64,000 bases of DNA, taken from NCBI GenBank assembly GCA_012271135.1, contig JAAXGZ010000021.1, positions 1 to 64,000 of the forward strand, in the 5' to 3' direction. Under the pieces are notes generated by a model that did not search any database, was not told where the DNA came from, and saw nothing but the letters and a program-made list of their open reading frames with translations. This document shows positions 1-8,367 of this stretch, one piece after another; position 1 is the stretch's first letter, and each line of letters begins with the position of its first letter. Both the position numbers and the translations under genes were made by a program. The stretch comes from Caldilineales bacterium. Its GTDB lineage: Bacteria; Chloroflexota; Anaerolineae; Caldilineales; Caldilineaceae.

Positions 1-2
1 TG

Positions 3-617
3 GAGGTGGACGAGACCTGGCTGTCCCTCGGGGGCGTCAAGCGTCCCGTGGCCGTGGTCCTGGGGCCCAAGGGCGAACGGCTGGACCTGCGCCTGAGTGG
101 CCCCGGCTTCGACGGGGCCGACTGGTTCACGGGCCTGGCCGCGCGCAAGGTGCAGGGCGTGACGACCGACGACGATCCGGTCTACGGACCGGCCCTGGGG
201 GCGGCGGGCCTGGACCGGCAGCAGTGCGCCGTGCACATGCAGCGCACCGTGGGACGGCACATCCGGGGCCTCGACGAGGACGACCTGACCCACCTGGACC
301 GGGTTCTGTTGCCCATCCTGCAACGGCTGGCCCGGGAGCGACCGCCGGAGGCGGGCCCCGTCCTGCTGGCCCTCTGGGAAGCGGTGATGCAGGGCCGCGT
401 GCGCCTGCGGCCGGAGGTGCGGAAGCGGCTCTGGCATCTCGTGGAACGCTGGCACGAACGGGTGCGCAGCCAGGGGAACCCCAGGGTGCCCGCCTCCACC
501 AACCGGCTCGAGGGCTGGTTTGGCCGCTTCAAACCCCGGGCCCGCCTGACACGGGGGCTGAAGACCGAGGCCGGGGCCCTCAACTTCGTGCGTCTGATGG
601 CCCGCAGCATGGCCTGA
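3..617 (+). CDS. DDE-type transposase, 5' end cut by window edge (IS copy A)
   Basis: The open frame runs off the left edge: codons for E-V precede the VDETWLSLGG motif, so the visible 204 residues are the C-terminal catalytic part. The presumed acidic triad is visible as D in VDETW, D in the TTDDD stretch, and E in STNRLEGWFGRFKPR near the C-terminus, followed by a basic RGLKTEAG segment. I cannot assign an ISfinder family with confidence. The same transposase recurs as a broken copy at 11662-11951, and in both copies a 24-bp sequence follows about 50 bp after the stop codon, which probably marks the right end of the element. The visible part is uninterrupted, so the gene may be intact outside the window. 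Confidence 0.7.
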   Translation, partial: EVDETWLSLGGVKRPVAVVLGPKGERLDLRLSGPGFDGADWFTGLAARKVQGVTTDDDPVYGPALGAAGLDRQQCAVHMQRTVGRHIRGLDEDDLTHLDRVLLPILQRLARERPPEAGPVLLALWEAVMQGRVRLRPEVRKRLWHLVERWHERVRSQGNPRVPASTNRLEGWFGRFKPRARLTRGLKTEAGALNFVRLMARSMA

Positions 618-665
618 AGCGACGCAGGGAACGCGCTGGTACGGAGGATGCCCCTGACGGCCCGC

Positions 666-689
666 AACCAATATCAACGAGATTGAAAC
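666..689 (+). repeat. Putative right-end sequence of IS copy A
   Basis: A 24-bp sequence starting AACCAATATC and ending GATTGAAAC lies 48 bp after the transposase stop. It is identical at 12003-12026, after the broken second copy, and 20 of 24 bases match at 3911-3934, where no transposase remains. The ATTGAAAC ending resembles the 3' end of some CRISPR repeats, but there is no array. An IS terminus is the simpler reading. Confidence 0.5.
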
Positions 690-723
690 AGTGCCCTCCG
701 GGACAGAGGCCGACCAGTTTGTA

Positions 724-732
724 TGCTATATT
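724..732 (+). promoter_or_regulatory. Extended -10 promoter for the small gene pair
   Basis: TGC-TATATT matches an extended -10 (TGN-TATAAT) and lies 34 bp before the ATG at 767. Near-identical TGC-TATACT elements precede the genes at 24302 and 34126. No convincing -35 is visible. Confidence 0.4.
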
Positions 733-766
733 GGAGCAAGCCGAATGTTGCTCTGAAAGCATCACT

Positions 767-1033
767 ATGACTATACCGTGTCCGATCTTCCGGCTTCGTC
801 CCGCCTACTGGTTGATTTTGGCACCGATTGTCTTCTTTTTTACAACTATTGCTGTTCACGCCGAACAGGTATTCAGTTCTGATTCTGCATCCATACCCAC
901 CCTGTGGCTCGGATCAATGGCACTGGTTCTCGGCATCCGCGACTGGAGCCTCTTCTACATCTGGATGGCTGGCTGGATGTTTGCAGGACTTTGGCTGGTC
1001 CTGCAAATAGCTCACCTGGTGTGGCTCCTGTAA
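767..1033 (+). CDS. Small hypothetical membrane protein
   Basis: 88 residues starting MTIPCPIFRL. Hydrophobic stretches at about residues 13-33 and 64-87, with a weaker one at 46-60, suggest two or three membrane spans. There is a possible signal-anchor character at the N-terminus, since a VHAEQ site follows the first span. I do not recognise a family. The ATG was chosen because the hydrophobic N-terminus begins here; a longer frame extends upstream but overlaps transposase code. The next gene begins 13 bp downstream, so the two are probably co-transcribed. The pair lies between two insertion-sequence relics, which is compatible with cargo or a small genomic island. Confidence 0.45.
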   Translation: MTIPCPIFRLRPAYWLILAPIVFFFTTIAVHAEQVFSSDSASIPTLWLGSMALVLGIRDWSLFYIWMAGWMFAGLWLVLQIAHLVWLL

Positions 1034-1046
1034 ACGGAGTGATCGT

Positions 1047-1328
1047 GTGGCCAACCATCCTCCTTGCTCAGGTCCAGAATGTAACCGCGGGGGGCGGTTG
1101 CGAGACCCACGCAACCGTGATCCGGTCTGTATGGGCCACTACCAGCAGGCCCTCCGCCATCCCGACCGACCACTGCGTGCGCTACGCCGCAAGCGGCCGC
1201 GCAGCGCTGCATTTCTCTGCCCTTGTTGCGACCGACAGAAGAACCATTACGCCAAAGACCTGTGCAAGGCCTGCTACGAATGGATCCGAGAACATGGCAA
1301 TCGCCAGCACCGGCATTTGCGATCATGA
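1047..1328 (+). CDS. Small protein with two zinc-knuckle-like Cys/His motifs
   Basis: 93 residues with a GTG start and a GGAG Shine-Dalgarno at about 1036. Two similar modules are visible: C-x4-C ... C-x2-HY in residues 7-32, and CPCC ... C-x2-CYEW in residues 58-77. The layout resembles the short zinc-binding module (C-x4-C ... LC-x2-HY) that accompanies some phage HNH nucleases and DNA-binding proteins, but no HNH catalytic motif is present. The protein is rich in Arg and His, so nucleic-acid binding is plausible. It follows the membrane-protein gene at 767 by 13 bp. Function unknown. Confidence 0.5.
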   Translation: MANHPPCSGPECNRGGRLRDPRNRDPVCMGHYQQALRHPDRPLRALRRKRPRSAAFLCPCCDRQKNHYAKDLCKACYEWIREHGNRQHRHLRS

Positions 1329-1433
1329 TCGGATAGAGACTGCACCTGGAAGGGTCCTCGAACCTTGGCAGGCTGCTGAAAAACGGAGTCGATTGGGTTA
1401 GGTCCCTTTGGCAACGGGGAAATCCCTGATGCG

Positions 1434-1935
1434 CGGCGTCCCAACCCTCAACGCAGCCTGCGGGCCATCGCGGACCTAGAGAAGCAGGTGCCCCGGGACC
1501 ATCCGTTGCGGCGGATCAAGGCCGTGGCCGACGCGGCCCTGGAACGGTTGTCGCCGGAGTTCGACCGCATGTACGCCTAGGTGGGGCAGGCCTCGGTACC
1601 GCCCGAGCGGTTGTTGAAGACCTCACTGCTGATCGCCTTGTATTCGGTGCGCAGCGAACGCGCCTTCTGCGAGAAGCTCGAATACAACCTGCCCTACCTC
1701 TGGTTCCTGGACATGGACCTGCTGAAACGCAGCTTCGACACGACGGTCGTCACCAAGAACCGGCCGCGGTTGCTGGCGCACGACGCGGACTGGGTCCTAT
1801 TCGACGAGGTCGTGTGGACGGCCGACAAGGAGGTACTGCTGTCAGACGAGCACTCGGCGTGGACGAGCCTCTGATCGAGGCCACCGCTAGTCTCAAGAGC
1901 TTCCGTCCCAAGGAGGAACCGCCTCCTTTCGAGTC
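1434..1935 (+). pseudogene. IS5/IS1182-type transposase N-terminal remnant
   Basis: Translation gives the characteristic DUF772 region: RSLRAIADLEKQV, PPERLLKTSLLIALYSVRSER, then NLPYLWFLDMDLLKRSFD. The frame is interrupted by an in-frame TAG at 1578-1580 where family members continue through. After a frame change near 1855 it continues as DEPLIEATASLKSFRPK, corresponding to the family motif VDGTLIEAWASLKSFRPK. The C-terminal catalytic half is missing, cut off just before the amidohydrolase stop codon. GGCTGCTGAAAAACG at 1371-1385 looks like the left terminal repeat of this element type. The gene is dead. Confidence 0.8.
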
Positions 1936-1937
1936 AA

Positions 1938-3548
1938 TCAGGATTGGCTTGCTGCCAGCACCTGGCCGGTGCATGAACCAACATATGCGCCGTTGTTCAC
2001 AGCCAAGGCGCCATTCACAAACACATGGGAAACCCCCGCGGCGAACTGGTGCGGGTCCTCGAAAGTGGCACGATCGGCGACTGTCTCCGGATCGAAAACC
2101 GCAATGTCCGCCTTGTATCCGGGTTGAAGCCGTCCCCGATCCTGGAGAAGCAGACGATCGGCCACCTGTCCGCTCATTTTGTAAACAGCCTCCTCCAGCG
2201 TGAGGATCGATTTTTCGCGCACATACCGTCCCAATACCCTGGCATGGGCTCCGTAGGATCGGGGATGCGGACGACCGGCGCCCACACGGGTTCCAGGTGT
2301 CAGGGCCAAGCCATCGGAACCCATCATGCCCAAGGGGTGGGTAAGGAAGGCGCACATGTCTTCTTCCGTGCGATAGAAAAAGATGATGGTCAGACGGGCA
2401 TCGTCAAGATCCATCAGGGTCAGGGCGGCATCCACCGGTTCCAGATTCATCTTCTGGGCGGCTTCCTGAATGGTCAAGCCTTCGTAGGGTTTGGCCGCCT
2501 CCGTATGGGTTGTACTGACCAGCAGCCGATCCCAGAGCCAAGGCCAACCGCGAAACAGGCCTTCCTCCAGCATGTCGTCCCGGATTTGCTGACGCGTGGC
2601 CGGCGTACGAATGCGGGAAAGCAGGGCCGTAGGCCCTCCCGACTGGGCCCATGTGGGCATGCACTGGCTGAAACCGCTGCTGCTGGCGTCATAGGGATAA
2701 ACATCGAAAGTTACGTCATGGCCGGACTTGACGGCATCCTCGCACACCTCAATCACGGTATCCGCCTCGCCCCAATGTCGGGGATCATTGACGGCCATAT
2801 GGGCCACCTGGACCGGTACCCCCGTGGCCAACCCAATATCCACAGCTTCCTGGACACCTGTAATGTGGTAACCGGACCAACAACGAATGTGGCTGGTGTA
2901 GATGCGTCCGGGCCACCGGGCCATGGCCTCGGTCAGGGCGACAATCTCGGCCGTGTCGCCATAAGCGCTGGGAGGAAGTGTCAGGCCTGTTGAGAAACCG
3001 AAGGCCCCCTGGGCCATGGCCTGATCCACCTGGTAGTTCATCGCCCGGATCTCGTCTGCCGTGGCCGGACGATCCTCAAATCCCACGACCATGCCCCGTA
3101 CGGCACTATGGCCCACCAGAGGAGCAATGTTGATTGCTAGACCAATCTCCGTAGCCGCTTGCCGGTACCCTTCCAGGTCCTGCCATGTCCACGGAACGGC
3201 ATCGCCGAAGACACTGCTGAGTGTCTCACGCAAGGTTTCCGTTCTTTCGGGCGAGATGGGGAATGGGCTGTAGCCACAGTTTCCGGTTACTTCCGTGGTG
3301 ACGCCCTGCAGGATCTTGCTGAGGCCATGGGGTTCCGCCAACAGGGTCAGATCCGAATGGGTATGAATGTCAATGAAACCAGGGGCCACCACCTGGCCGG
3401 TTGCATCGATAGTCCGGTCGGCGGTCGCATCACCCAGGTCCCCGATGTCGGCAATGACTTCATTCCTGATACCCAGGTCGGCCTGGCGTGCCCCGGCACC
3501 GGTACCGTCCACCAGCGTTCCATTACAGATCAGTGTGTCGAACATCAT
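1938..3548 (-). CDS. N-acyl-D-amino-acid deacylase family amidohydrolase
   Basis: 536 residues, the length expected for D-aminoacylase/dihydroorotase-like metal hydrolases that cleave N-acyl-D-amino acids or related amides. The metal site can be traced: HxH in GFIDIHTHSD at about residue 60-65, the bridging Cys in VTGNCGYSP, His in YTSHIR and VAHMA, and Asp in MMGSDG. The N-terminal beta-sandwich strand MFDTLICNGTLVDGTG and the C-terminal DIAVFDPETV segment are typical. The start is ATG-ATG with GGAG about 7 bp upstream. It appears monocistronic, flanked by a dead IS5-type transposase downstream and a 470-bp gene-free stretch upstream. Substrate cannot be told from sequence. Cytoplasmic: no signal peptide. 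Confidence 0.85.
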   Translation of the reverse strand: MMFDTLICNGTLVDGTGAGARQADLGIRNEVIADIGDLGDATADRTIDATGQVVAPGFIDIHTHSDLTLLAEPHGLSKILQGVTTEVTGNCGYSPFPISPERTETLRETLSSVFGDAVPWTWQDLEGYRQAATEIGLAINIAPLVGHSAVRGMVVGFEDRPATADEIRAMNYQVDQAMAQGAFGFSTGLTLPPSAYGDTAEIVALTEAMARWPGRIYTSHIRCWSGYHITGVQEAVDIGLATGVPVQVAHMAVNDPRHWGEADTVIEVCEDAVKSGHDVTFDVYPYDASSSGFSQCMPTWAQSGGPTALLSRIRTPATRQQIRDDMLEEGLFRGWPWLWDRLLVSTTHTEAAKPYEGLTIQEAAQKMNLEPVDAALTLMDLDDARLTIIFFYRTEEDMCAFLTHPLGMMGSDGLALTPGTRVGAGRPHPRSYGAHARVLGRYVREKSILTLEEAVYKMSGQVADRLLLQDRGRLQPGYKADIAVFDPETVADRATFEDPHQFAAGVSHVFVNGALAVNNGAYVGSCTGQVLAASQS

Positions 3549-3910
3549 TCGAGTCTCCTCTGCCCGGCTCCCAACAGGAGTGTATGGAACCTATCCTTAG
3601 GATAGACGCGTGGCAATACCCATACGCCGCGTTCAAACGGCCGACCCTCTGCCACCGGGACCGCCTGCCCAGACTTTGCCAATGTCCGGAGGGTTGGGAC
3701 CAGCCTGAAGTGAGAACAGAGCCGACGCGTCGGCCGGTTCGGCTAGGGACCTCATAAGTCTGAAGTTGCCCCACACCCACCTGTACCGTGCCGACGACAG
3801 CCACGCGATGAGCCAAGACGGCGTGCGTGCGCTGATGTTCTCGCACCCATCACCCAAGCGCGGCACTGCGGAACTTGTCCCGCGCACGGATGATGCCAAG
3901 GACGACCTTG
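3549..3910. other. Gene-free stretch between amidohydrolase and toxin-antitoxin genes
   Basis: No credible gene. Open frames here lack start signals and family motifs. A third copy of the presumed IS right end follows at 3911, so the stretch is probably decayed mobile DNA whose transposase is no longer recognisable. Confidence 0.4.
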
Positions 3911-3934
3911 AACCAAAATCTGCGAGATTGAAAC
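3911..3934 (+). repeat. Solo, diverged copy of the IS right-end 24-mer
   Basis: Begins AACCAAAATC and ends GCGAGATTGAAAC. It differs at four internal positions from the copies at 666-689 and 12003-12026. No transposase code precedes it. Confidence 0.45.
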
Positions 3935-3971
3935 AGGGTCCACAACCTGGCTCACTTGACATTGAATGGCC

Positions 3972-4001
3972 TTGCAAACTAGTCTTACAACTAGTCATAT
4001 T
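3972..4001 (+). promoter_or_regulatory. Promoter/operator of the Phd-PIN toxin-antitoxin operon
   Basis: Two identical palindromes ACTAGT lie at 3978-3983 and 3990-3995, 12 bp centre to centre. They are flanked by a -35-like TTGCAA (3972-3977) and a -10-like CATATT (3996-4001) with an 18-bp spacer. Phd/YefM antitoxins autoregulate by binding paired short palindromes in their own promoter, so this is the likely operator. The ATG follows 19 bp after the -10. Confidence 0.55.
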
Positions 4002-4020
4002 CAGTTGGTTGGTATATATC

Positions 4021-4281
4021 ATGAGCAAAAGATGGCCAGTCCAAGATGCCAAGTCAAGATTCAGCGAGCTTCTTGACACTGCCCTTGCCGAAGGTCCACA
4101 GATCGTGACGAGACGAGGCGTGGAAGCCGCGGTGCTCCTTCCGATTGAGCAATGGCGGAGACTGGAGCGGATGACCAGGCCTAACCTCAAGGAGTTGCTC
4201 CTCACCTCCGAGGCGCGCACCGACGACCTCGTGCCGCCACGACAACAGCATCACCGCAGAGTGCCGAAGGCTGTGGAGTAG
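4021..4281 (+). CDS. Phd/YefM-family antitoxin
   Basis: 86 residues. The N-terminal half carries the family signature WPVQDAKSRFSELLDTALAEGPQIVTRRG followed by AAVLLPIEQWRRL, the dimeric DNA-binding fold of Phd/YefM proteins. The C-terminal tail (LKELLLTSEARTDDLVPP) is the usual flexible toxin-neutralising segment. ATG at 4021 was chosen because the family N-terminus begins here; the frame stays open upstream through non-conserved sequence. The PIN toxin starts 4 bp after its stop, so the two are translated together. Predicted to neutralise the toxin and repress the operon with it at the ACTAGT sites. Confidence 0.85.
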   Translation: MSKRWPVQDAKSRFSELLDTALAEGPQIVTRRGVEAAVLLPIEQWRRLERMTRPNLKELLLTSEARTDDLVPPRQQHHRRVPKAVE

Positions 4282-4285
4282 TTCC

Positions 4286-4693
4286 ATGTATCTACTCGAC
4301 ACCAATGTGGTCTCGGAACTTCGTCGTCCCCGGCCCCACGGTGCCGTCTTGGATTGGATTGTCAATATTCCGGCCGAACTACTCTTCGTGTCTGCTGTGA
4401 CGGTCGGTGAGATACAAGCCGGTATCGAGATCACCCGAGAGCAGGATGAAGCCAAGGCAGAGGAGCTGGAAGCCTGGCTCGAAAAGGTTTTAGATTCCTT
4501 TGGCGTGTTGTCGATGAACGCGGCTGCGTTCCGGGAGTGGGCGCGGCTCATGCACCGGAAGTCAGACACGCTGGCCGAAGATGCCATGATTGCAGCCACA
4601 GCCATTGTTCACAGACTCACGGTGGTAACCCGAAACGTGGGTGACTTTGGTCAGTTGGGAGTGGCATTGCTGAATCCTTTTGAAAGGAAGTAG
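4286..4693 (+). CDS. PIN-domain ribonuclease toxin (VapC/FitB type)
   Basis: 135 residues. PIN catalytic acids are visible: D in MYLLDTNVVSEL, E in TVGEIQAGIE, D in LAEDAMIAATA, and the last acidic position in NVGDFGQLGV. The LDTNVVSELRRP start and the ATAIVHRLTVVTRNVGDF core are close to FitB/VapC toxins paired with Phd/YefM antitoxins. Known relatives cleave RNA, often tRNA or rRNA; the target here is unknown. It lies 4 bp downstream of the antitoxin gene with complete catalytic motifs, so the module looks functional. Confidence 0.88.
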   Translation: MYLLDTNVVSELRRPRPHGAVLDWIVNIPAELLFVSAVTVGEIQAGIEITREQDEAKAEELEAWLEKVLDSFGVLSMNAAAFREWARLMHRKSDTLAEDAMIAATAIVHRLTVVTRNVGDFGQLGVALLNPFERK

Positions 4694-4839
4694 GCTATCG
4701 CTGAACGGGTCGCAGAGAAAGGAACCTCTGCAACTCCAACATAGACCCTGTTACTCGTTTCGGGCTTGGATTGAAACCTGCAGGCTTGAAAACCGTGTTT
4801 AAGCCACCAGCCTTCAAGGTGGCCGACGGAAGCAAGCGT

Positions 4840-4868
4840 GAAGGTTGAGGTTCGGAACCTCAACCTTC
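4840..4868. terminator. Strong hairpin between convergent genes
   Basis: Perfect 14-bp arms GAAGGTTGAGGTTC and GAACCTCAACCTTC are separated by one base. It lies between the toxin gene (+, ends 4693) and the SAF dehydrogenase gene (-, ends 4920), where a bidirectional terminator is expected. No T-tract follows, so it could instead be a relic of a mobile palindrome. Confidence 0.45.
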
Positions 4869-4919
4869 TGCCACAAACCCGCCGGCGTTCGGACGGACCT
4901 GTGTACGGTGACCGATCCC

Positions 4920-6245
4920 TCAGGTACTCCCGCGCCGAAGCCTTTGCAAGCTCGAATCTGAGGGGATGTCCACGTCCCGCCACCGCAGATGCCGGCCTGC
5001 CGGCACATCTCGAAGCATGCTGTGGCCGGCAGCGACGTAGTACGGCACACAGGTGTCCGGGCCATCGCTCTGCGGGACAGCCAGTTCCGCCTTCAGGTCC
5101 TGCACACAGTGAGCTCTGTCCATGGACAAAACCTGCCCGGCATGGAACGGCACTTCAGTCCGGGCCACCACATCCACCCGGTGTTCAACGCTGCGGCCAC
5201 TCGTCGGCACGCCTAGGCGTACCGCCGCCAGCACGGACAGCGGGGTCTCCAGGCCAAGCAAGTGATAAGGCCGCCACAGGAGGATGTGCTGCCCGTCCGG
5301 GCTCATGAGATGACGCTTGGGAGCCAGCTGGCTCCAGTCGTCCCCCTCCCGGGCCCGGATTACGATAAAGACCCCTCCCGCCATACTGGGTGCCCGAGGG
5401 TGGATAATCAGGTTGGCGATCTCCACGGTCGGGGTGGAATCGAGCAGGCCGCCATCATCGACATGTCTCAGCACGGACGCCATCTCCGCATAGTGCATGG
5501 CCGGGCCAAACAACCCTGGACTGTTCCATCCGAAGCCCGTTTCGTTGATCACAATGGCCATTTCCGCGATGTCCGGAATCCTTACCCTCTGCGGCAGTGG
5601 AATGCGTTCCGAACGGCTCCGCACTGTTGCCGCCAGCGAGTCGCCTGCGGAGGAAACCGAGCTGCTCCCGCCCGCGGCAACCTCTGCCGCGGGTACATCC
5701 GCCTCGCCCGCCTTGCCAGCGCACACCACGTTCAGTCCCAGCACCCGGGCCCACTGCACCATTTCCAGTACCATGGCCGGCTGATCTCCGTCCGCCATCG
5801 AGTACACCAGCCCGTTGGCGCGGGCCAGGGCCGCAAGTGCCGGTCCTGCCGTACAGGCGGTTTCCTTGTTGACCAGGACCAGGTGACAGCCGTTCCGCAA
5901 GGCTGCCTCCCCGTGGCGCGCGCCGGCCTCGGGAGCGCCGCTGGCCTCGACAACCGCATCCAGCATCGAAAACGGTAGCTCGGTACCGTCCACCAGTAAG
6001 GGCAGTTTCCCTTGTTCAAGGATCCGCTGGGCGGCTCCGGCCGTTTCGCAGATCGTCGGGCGGGGAAGTCCCACCGCCTCGGCCGCTGCCAGACCGCCCT
6101 CCCCGTTCGCGTCGCACAAGGCAACCACGGACATGCCCGGAACATACAGGCTTTGTCTCAAGAACGAAAGCCCGAAGCTGCCGAGACCGATCAGGCCGAC
6201 CGCAACCGGTTTCTCTCGGGGCAACAGCAAGGCGCGCCAGTCCAT
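4920..6245 (-). CDS. Homoserine-dehydrogenase-like oxidoreductase with C-terminal SAF domain
   Basis: 441 residues. The N-terminus is a Rossmann fold with GLIGLGSFGLSFLRQ at about residues 18-32, an acidic residue at the end of the second strand (VVALCDANGEGG), and VNKETACTAGPALA resembling homoserine-dehydrogenase segments. The last 90 residues (TEVPFHAGQVLSMDRAHC ... LRWRDVDIP) fit a SAF domain, as in the family described as predicted homoserine dehydrogenases with a C-terminal SAF domain. Such proteins are often found with sugar-acid or polyketide-like pathway genes, so the true substrate may not be homoserine. GGAAGGA lies about 9 bp before the ATG. It is divergent from the CocE-type hydrolase. 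Confidence 0.75.
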   Translation of the reverse strand: MDWRALLLPREKPVAVGLIGLGSFGLSFLRQSLYVPGMSVVALCDANGEGGLAAAEAVGLPRPTICETAGAAQRILEQGKLPLLVDGTELPFSMLDAVVEASGAPEAGARHGEAALRNGCHLVLVNKETACTAGPALAALARANGLVYSMADGDQPAMVLEMVQWARVLGLNVVCAGKAGEADVPAAEVAAGGSSSVSSAGDSLAATVRSRSERIPLPQRVRIPDIAEMAIVINETGFGWNSPGLFGPAMHYAEMASVLRHVDDGGLLDSTPTVEIANLIIHPRAPSMAGGVFIVIRAREGDDWSQLAPKRHLMSPDGQHILLWRPYHLLGLETPLSVLAAVRLGVPTSGRSVEHRVDVVARTEVPFHAGQVLSMDRAHCVQDLKAELAVPQSDGPDTCVPYYVAAGHSMLRDVPAGRHLRWRDVDIPSDSSLQRLRRGST

Positions 6246-6379
6246 GGCTAGAATCCTTCCGACGGGCGGGAATGCACAATGGCAGCGAACGAAATTCCGG
6301 TGCCGGGAGGTCGTCCTGCCACGCCCACACTGTAACCGACCTCGCCGCGGGCCGGTCCATCCATCAGGAACTCTTCAAC

Positions 6380-8200
6380 ATGAACCAGCCCTATCGCGGC
6401 TCCGCGCAGACCTGGCAGATCTCGGTGGAAGCCAACACCATGGTCCCGATGCGGGACGGCACCCGCCTGGCCACGGACATCTATCGGCCGGCAGAGGACG
6501 GGCAGCCGGCCCCGGGACCATTTCCCGTTCTTCTGGAACGGACCCCGTACGACAAAGCGGCGCCGGGCAATGCGGACATGGGACGCTACTACGCGCGCCG
6601 AGGTTACGTCTGCGTACTCCAGGACGTGCGTGGCCGCTTCATGAGCGAGGGGGAGTGGTATCCGTTCGCCAAGGAAGCCCCGGACGGCTTCGACACGGTC
6701 GAGTGGCTGGCGGCCCAGCCTTGGTGCGACGGCCAGGTGGGCACGATGGGCGGCTCCTACTGCGGTAGCGACCAGTCGGCTCTGGCAACTCTCAATCCCC
6801 CGCACCTGCGAACCATGGTGGTGGCGGTGGGGGCGGCCAGCTACTACCACGCCTCCATGCGCCAGAACGGAGCCCTTGAGCAACGGTTCATCATCTATGC
6901 GTTTCGCATGGCAACCACCAGCCGGGAGGCCCTGGCCGACGCGGGCCTGCGTGCCCTGCTGGAAGAGGCCTACGCCAACGTCGGCGAATGGTTTGGCAGG
7001 GTTCCGTTCAAGAAAGGCGCGTCGGCCTTGCGGCACCTTCCATCCTACGAACAGTGGGTCCTGGACATCCTGACCCATGGCGAATACGGCCCGTACTGGC
7101 AACAGCGGGGCTACGACATCGCCGGCCATTACGCCGAACTTGCCGACGTGCCCACCCTCTACCTGGGCGGATGGTACGACTCGTATGCCCGCGCTACGTG
7201 CGAGAACTTCGTGGCCCTGGCCAAGCTGAAACAGTCGCGCCAGATGCTGCTGATGGGACCGTGGACCCACGGTGGCTGGGAGGAAACCTTTGCCGGCGAG
7301 GTGGACTTTGGCATCGATTCACACATTCACTACCACGATCTCCGCTTGGCCTGGTTCGACCACTTCCTGAAGGACCTGCCCACGGAATTTGCCGACTGCC
7401 AACCGGTTCGGATTTTCACGATGGGGACCGGCAGCGACCGGCGCCAATACACCGGACACATAGCACACGGGGGCTTCTGGCGCGAGGAGCCGGACTTCCC
7501 CCTGCCGGACACCGAGTTCACGCCCTGGTACCTGCATCCGGACGGATACCTGTCCCGCTCCGAACCGGACCCCCAACCCTCCGCCAGCCGGTACACCTTC
7601 GATCCGCGCGATCCGGTGCCCACCATCGGTGGCGGCATCTCCGCCGCGAACCCGATCATGGAGCCGGGCGGCTTCGACCAGAAAGGCAGTCCGCGCTTCT
7701 TCGGCTGCACGGATTCCCTGCCCCTGAACGCCCGCAGCGACGTGCTCAGCTTCCAGTCGGAGCCGCTGGCGAACGACCTGGAAGTCACAGGGCCCATCCG
7801 GGTCGTGCTGCATGTCTCGACCTCTGCCCCGGACACCGACTTCACCGCCAAGCTCATCGAAGTCGTCCCGCCCACGCCGGATGACCCGGACGGTCTGGCG
7901 TTCAATCTCACCGACTCCATCCTGCGCCTTCGCTACCGCCGCGGCTGGACCCGGCCCGAACCGATCGGGGAAGGCGAGATCTGCCGCATCGAGTTCGACC
8001 TGTATCCGACCTCCAACGTCTTCAAGGCCGGCCACACCATCCGGCTCGACATCAGCAGCAGCAATTTCCCGCGGTTCGACGTCAACCCCAACACAGGCGG
8101 TCCCCTGGGCCAGGACCGGACCTTCAGGCTGGCGGACCAGACGGTGCATCACGACCGCGAACATCCATCCCACGTCCTGTTGCCCGAGATTCACCGATGA
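6380..8200 (+). CDS. CocE/NonD-family serine hydrolase (X-Pro dipeptidyl-peptidase S15 type)
   Basis: 606 residues. N-terminal alpha/beta-hydrolase with the nucleophile elbow MGGSYCGSDQ (catalytic Ser near residue 130), an acid in LYLGGWYDSY and the catalytic His in MGPWTHGG. The C-terminal jelly-roll domain (about 380-606, PIRVVLHVSTSAPDTDF ... RLDISSSNFPRFDVNPNTG) is characteristic of CocE and glutaryl-7-ACA acylases. The nucleophile elbow reads SYCG where relatives have SYGG. The ATG at 6380 is preceded by AGGA; the open frame begins further upstream but without conserved residues. No signal peptide, so cytoplasmic. It hydrolyses an ester or amide; substrate not predictable. Confidence 0.85.
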   Translation: MNQPYRGSAQTWQISVEANTMVPMRDGTRLATDIYRPAEDGQPAPGPFPVLLERTPYDKAAPGNADMGRYYARRGYVCVLQDVRGRFMSEGEWYPFAKEAPDGFDTVEWLAAQPWCDGQVGTMGGSYCGSDQSALATLNPPHLRTMVVAVGAASYYHASMRQNGALEQRFIIYAFRMATTSREALADAGLRALLEEAYANVGEWFGRVPFKKGASALRHLPSYEQWVLDILTHGEYGPYWQQRGYDIAGHYAELADVPTLYLGGWYDSYARATCENFVALAKLKQSRQMLLMGPWTHGGWEETFAGEVDFGIDSHIHYHDLRLAWFDHFLKDLPTEFADCQPVRIFTMGTGSDRRQYTGHIAHGGFWREEPDFPLPDTEFTPWYLHPDGYLSRSEPDPQPSASRYTFDPRDPVPTIGGGISAANPIMEPGGFDQKGSPRFFGCTDSLPLNARSDVLSFQSEPLANDLEVTGPIRVVLHVSTSAPDTDFTAKLIEVVPPTPDDPDGLAFNLTDSILRLRYRRGWTRPEPIGEGEICRIEFDLYPTSNVFKAGHTIRLDISSSNFPRFDVNPNTGGPLGQDRTFRLADQTVHHDREHPSHVLLPEIHR

Positions 8201-8367
8201 CAGCGGACTTTTCCACACGCGGCCAGGCACGGCCGTTGGCCCGCATCACCGTCACCGCGAAGTTTCACAAACCCTCTGCGTGAACTTCGCAATTTGTTCA
8301 TGCCTGCCGCGGAAACTCTCATCCGGGTTCGTCACCGGACGGACCGTCACAGTGAGAGGACACGCTC

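Noticed and set aside
4750-4790. GGATTGAAACC near 4770 as another copy of the 24-mer
   Set aside because: Only nine bases match and the left part of the 24-mer is absent.
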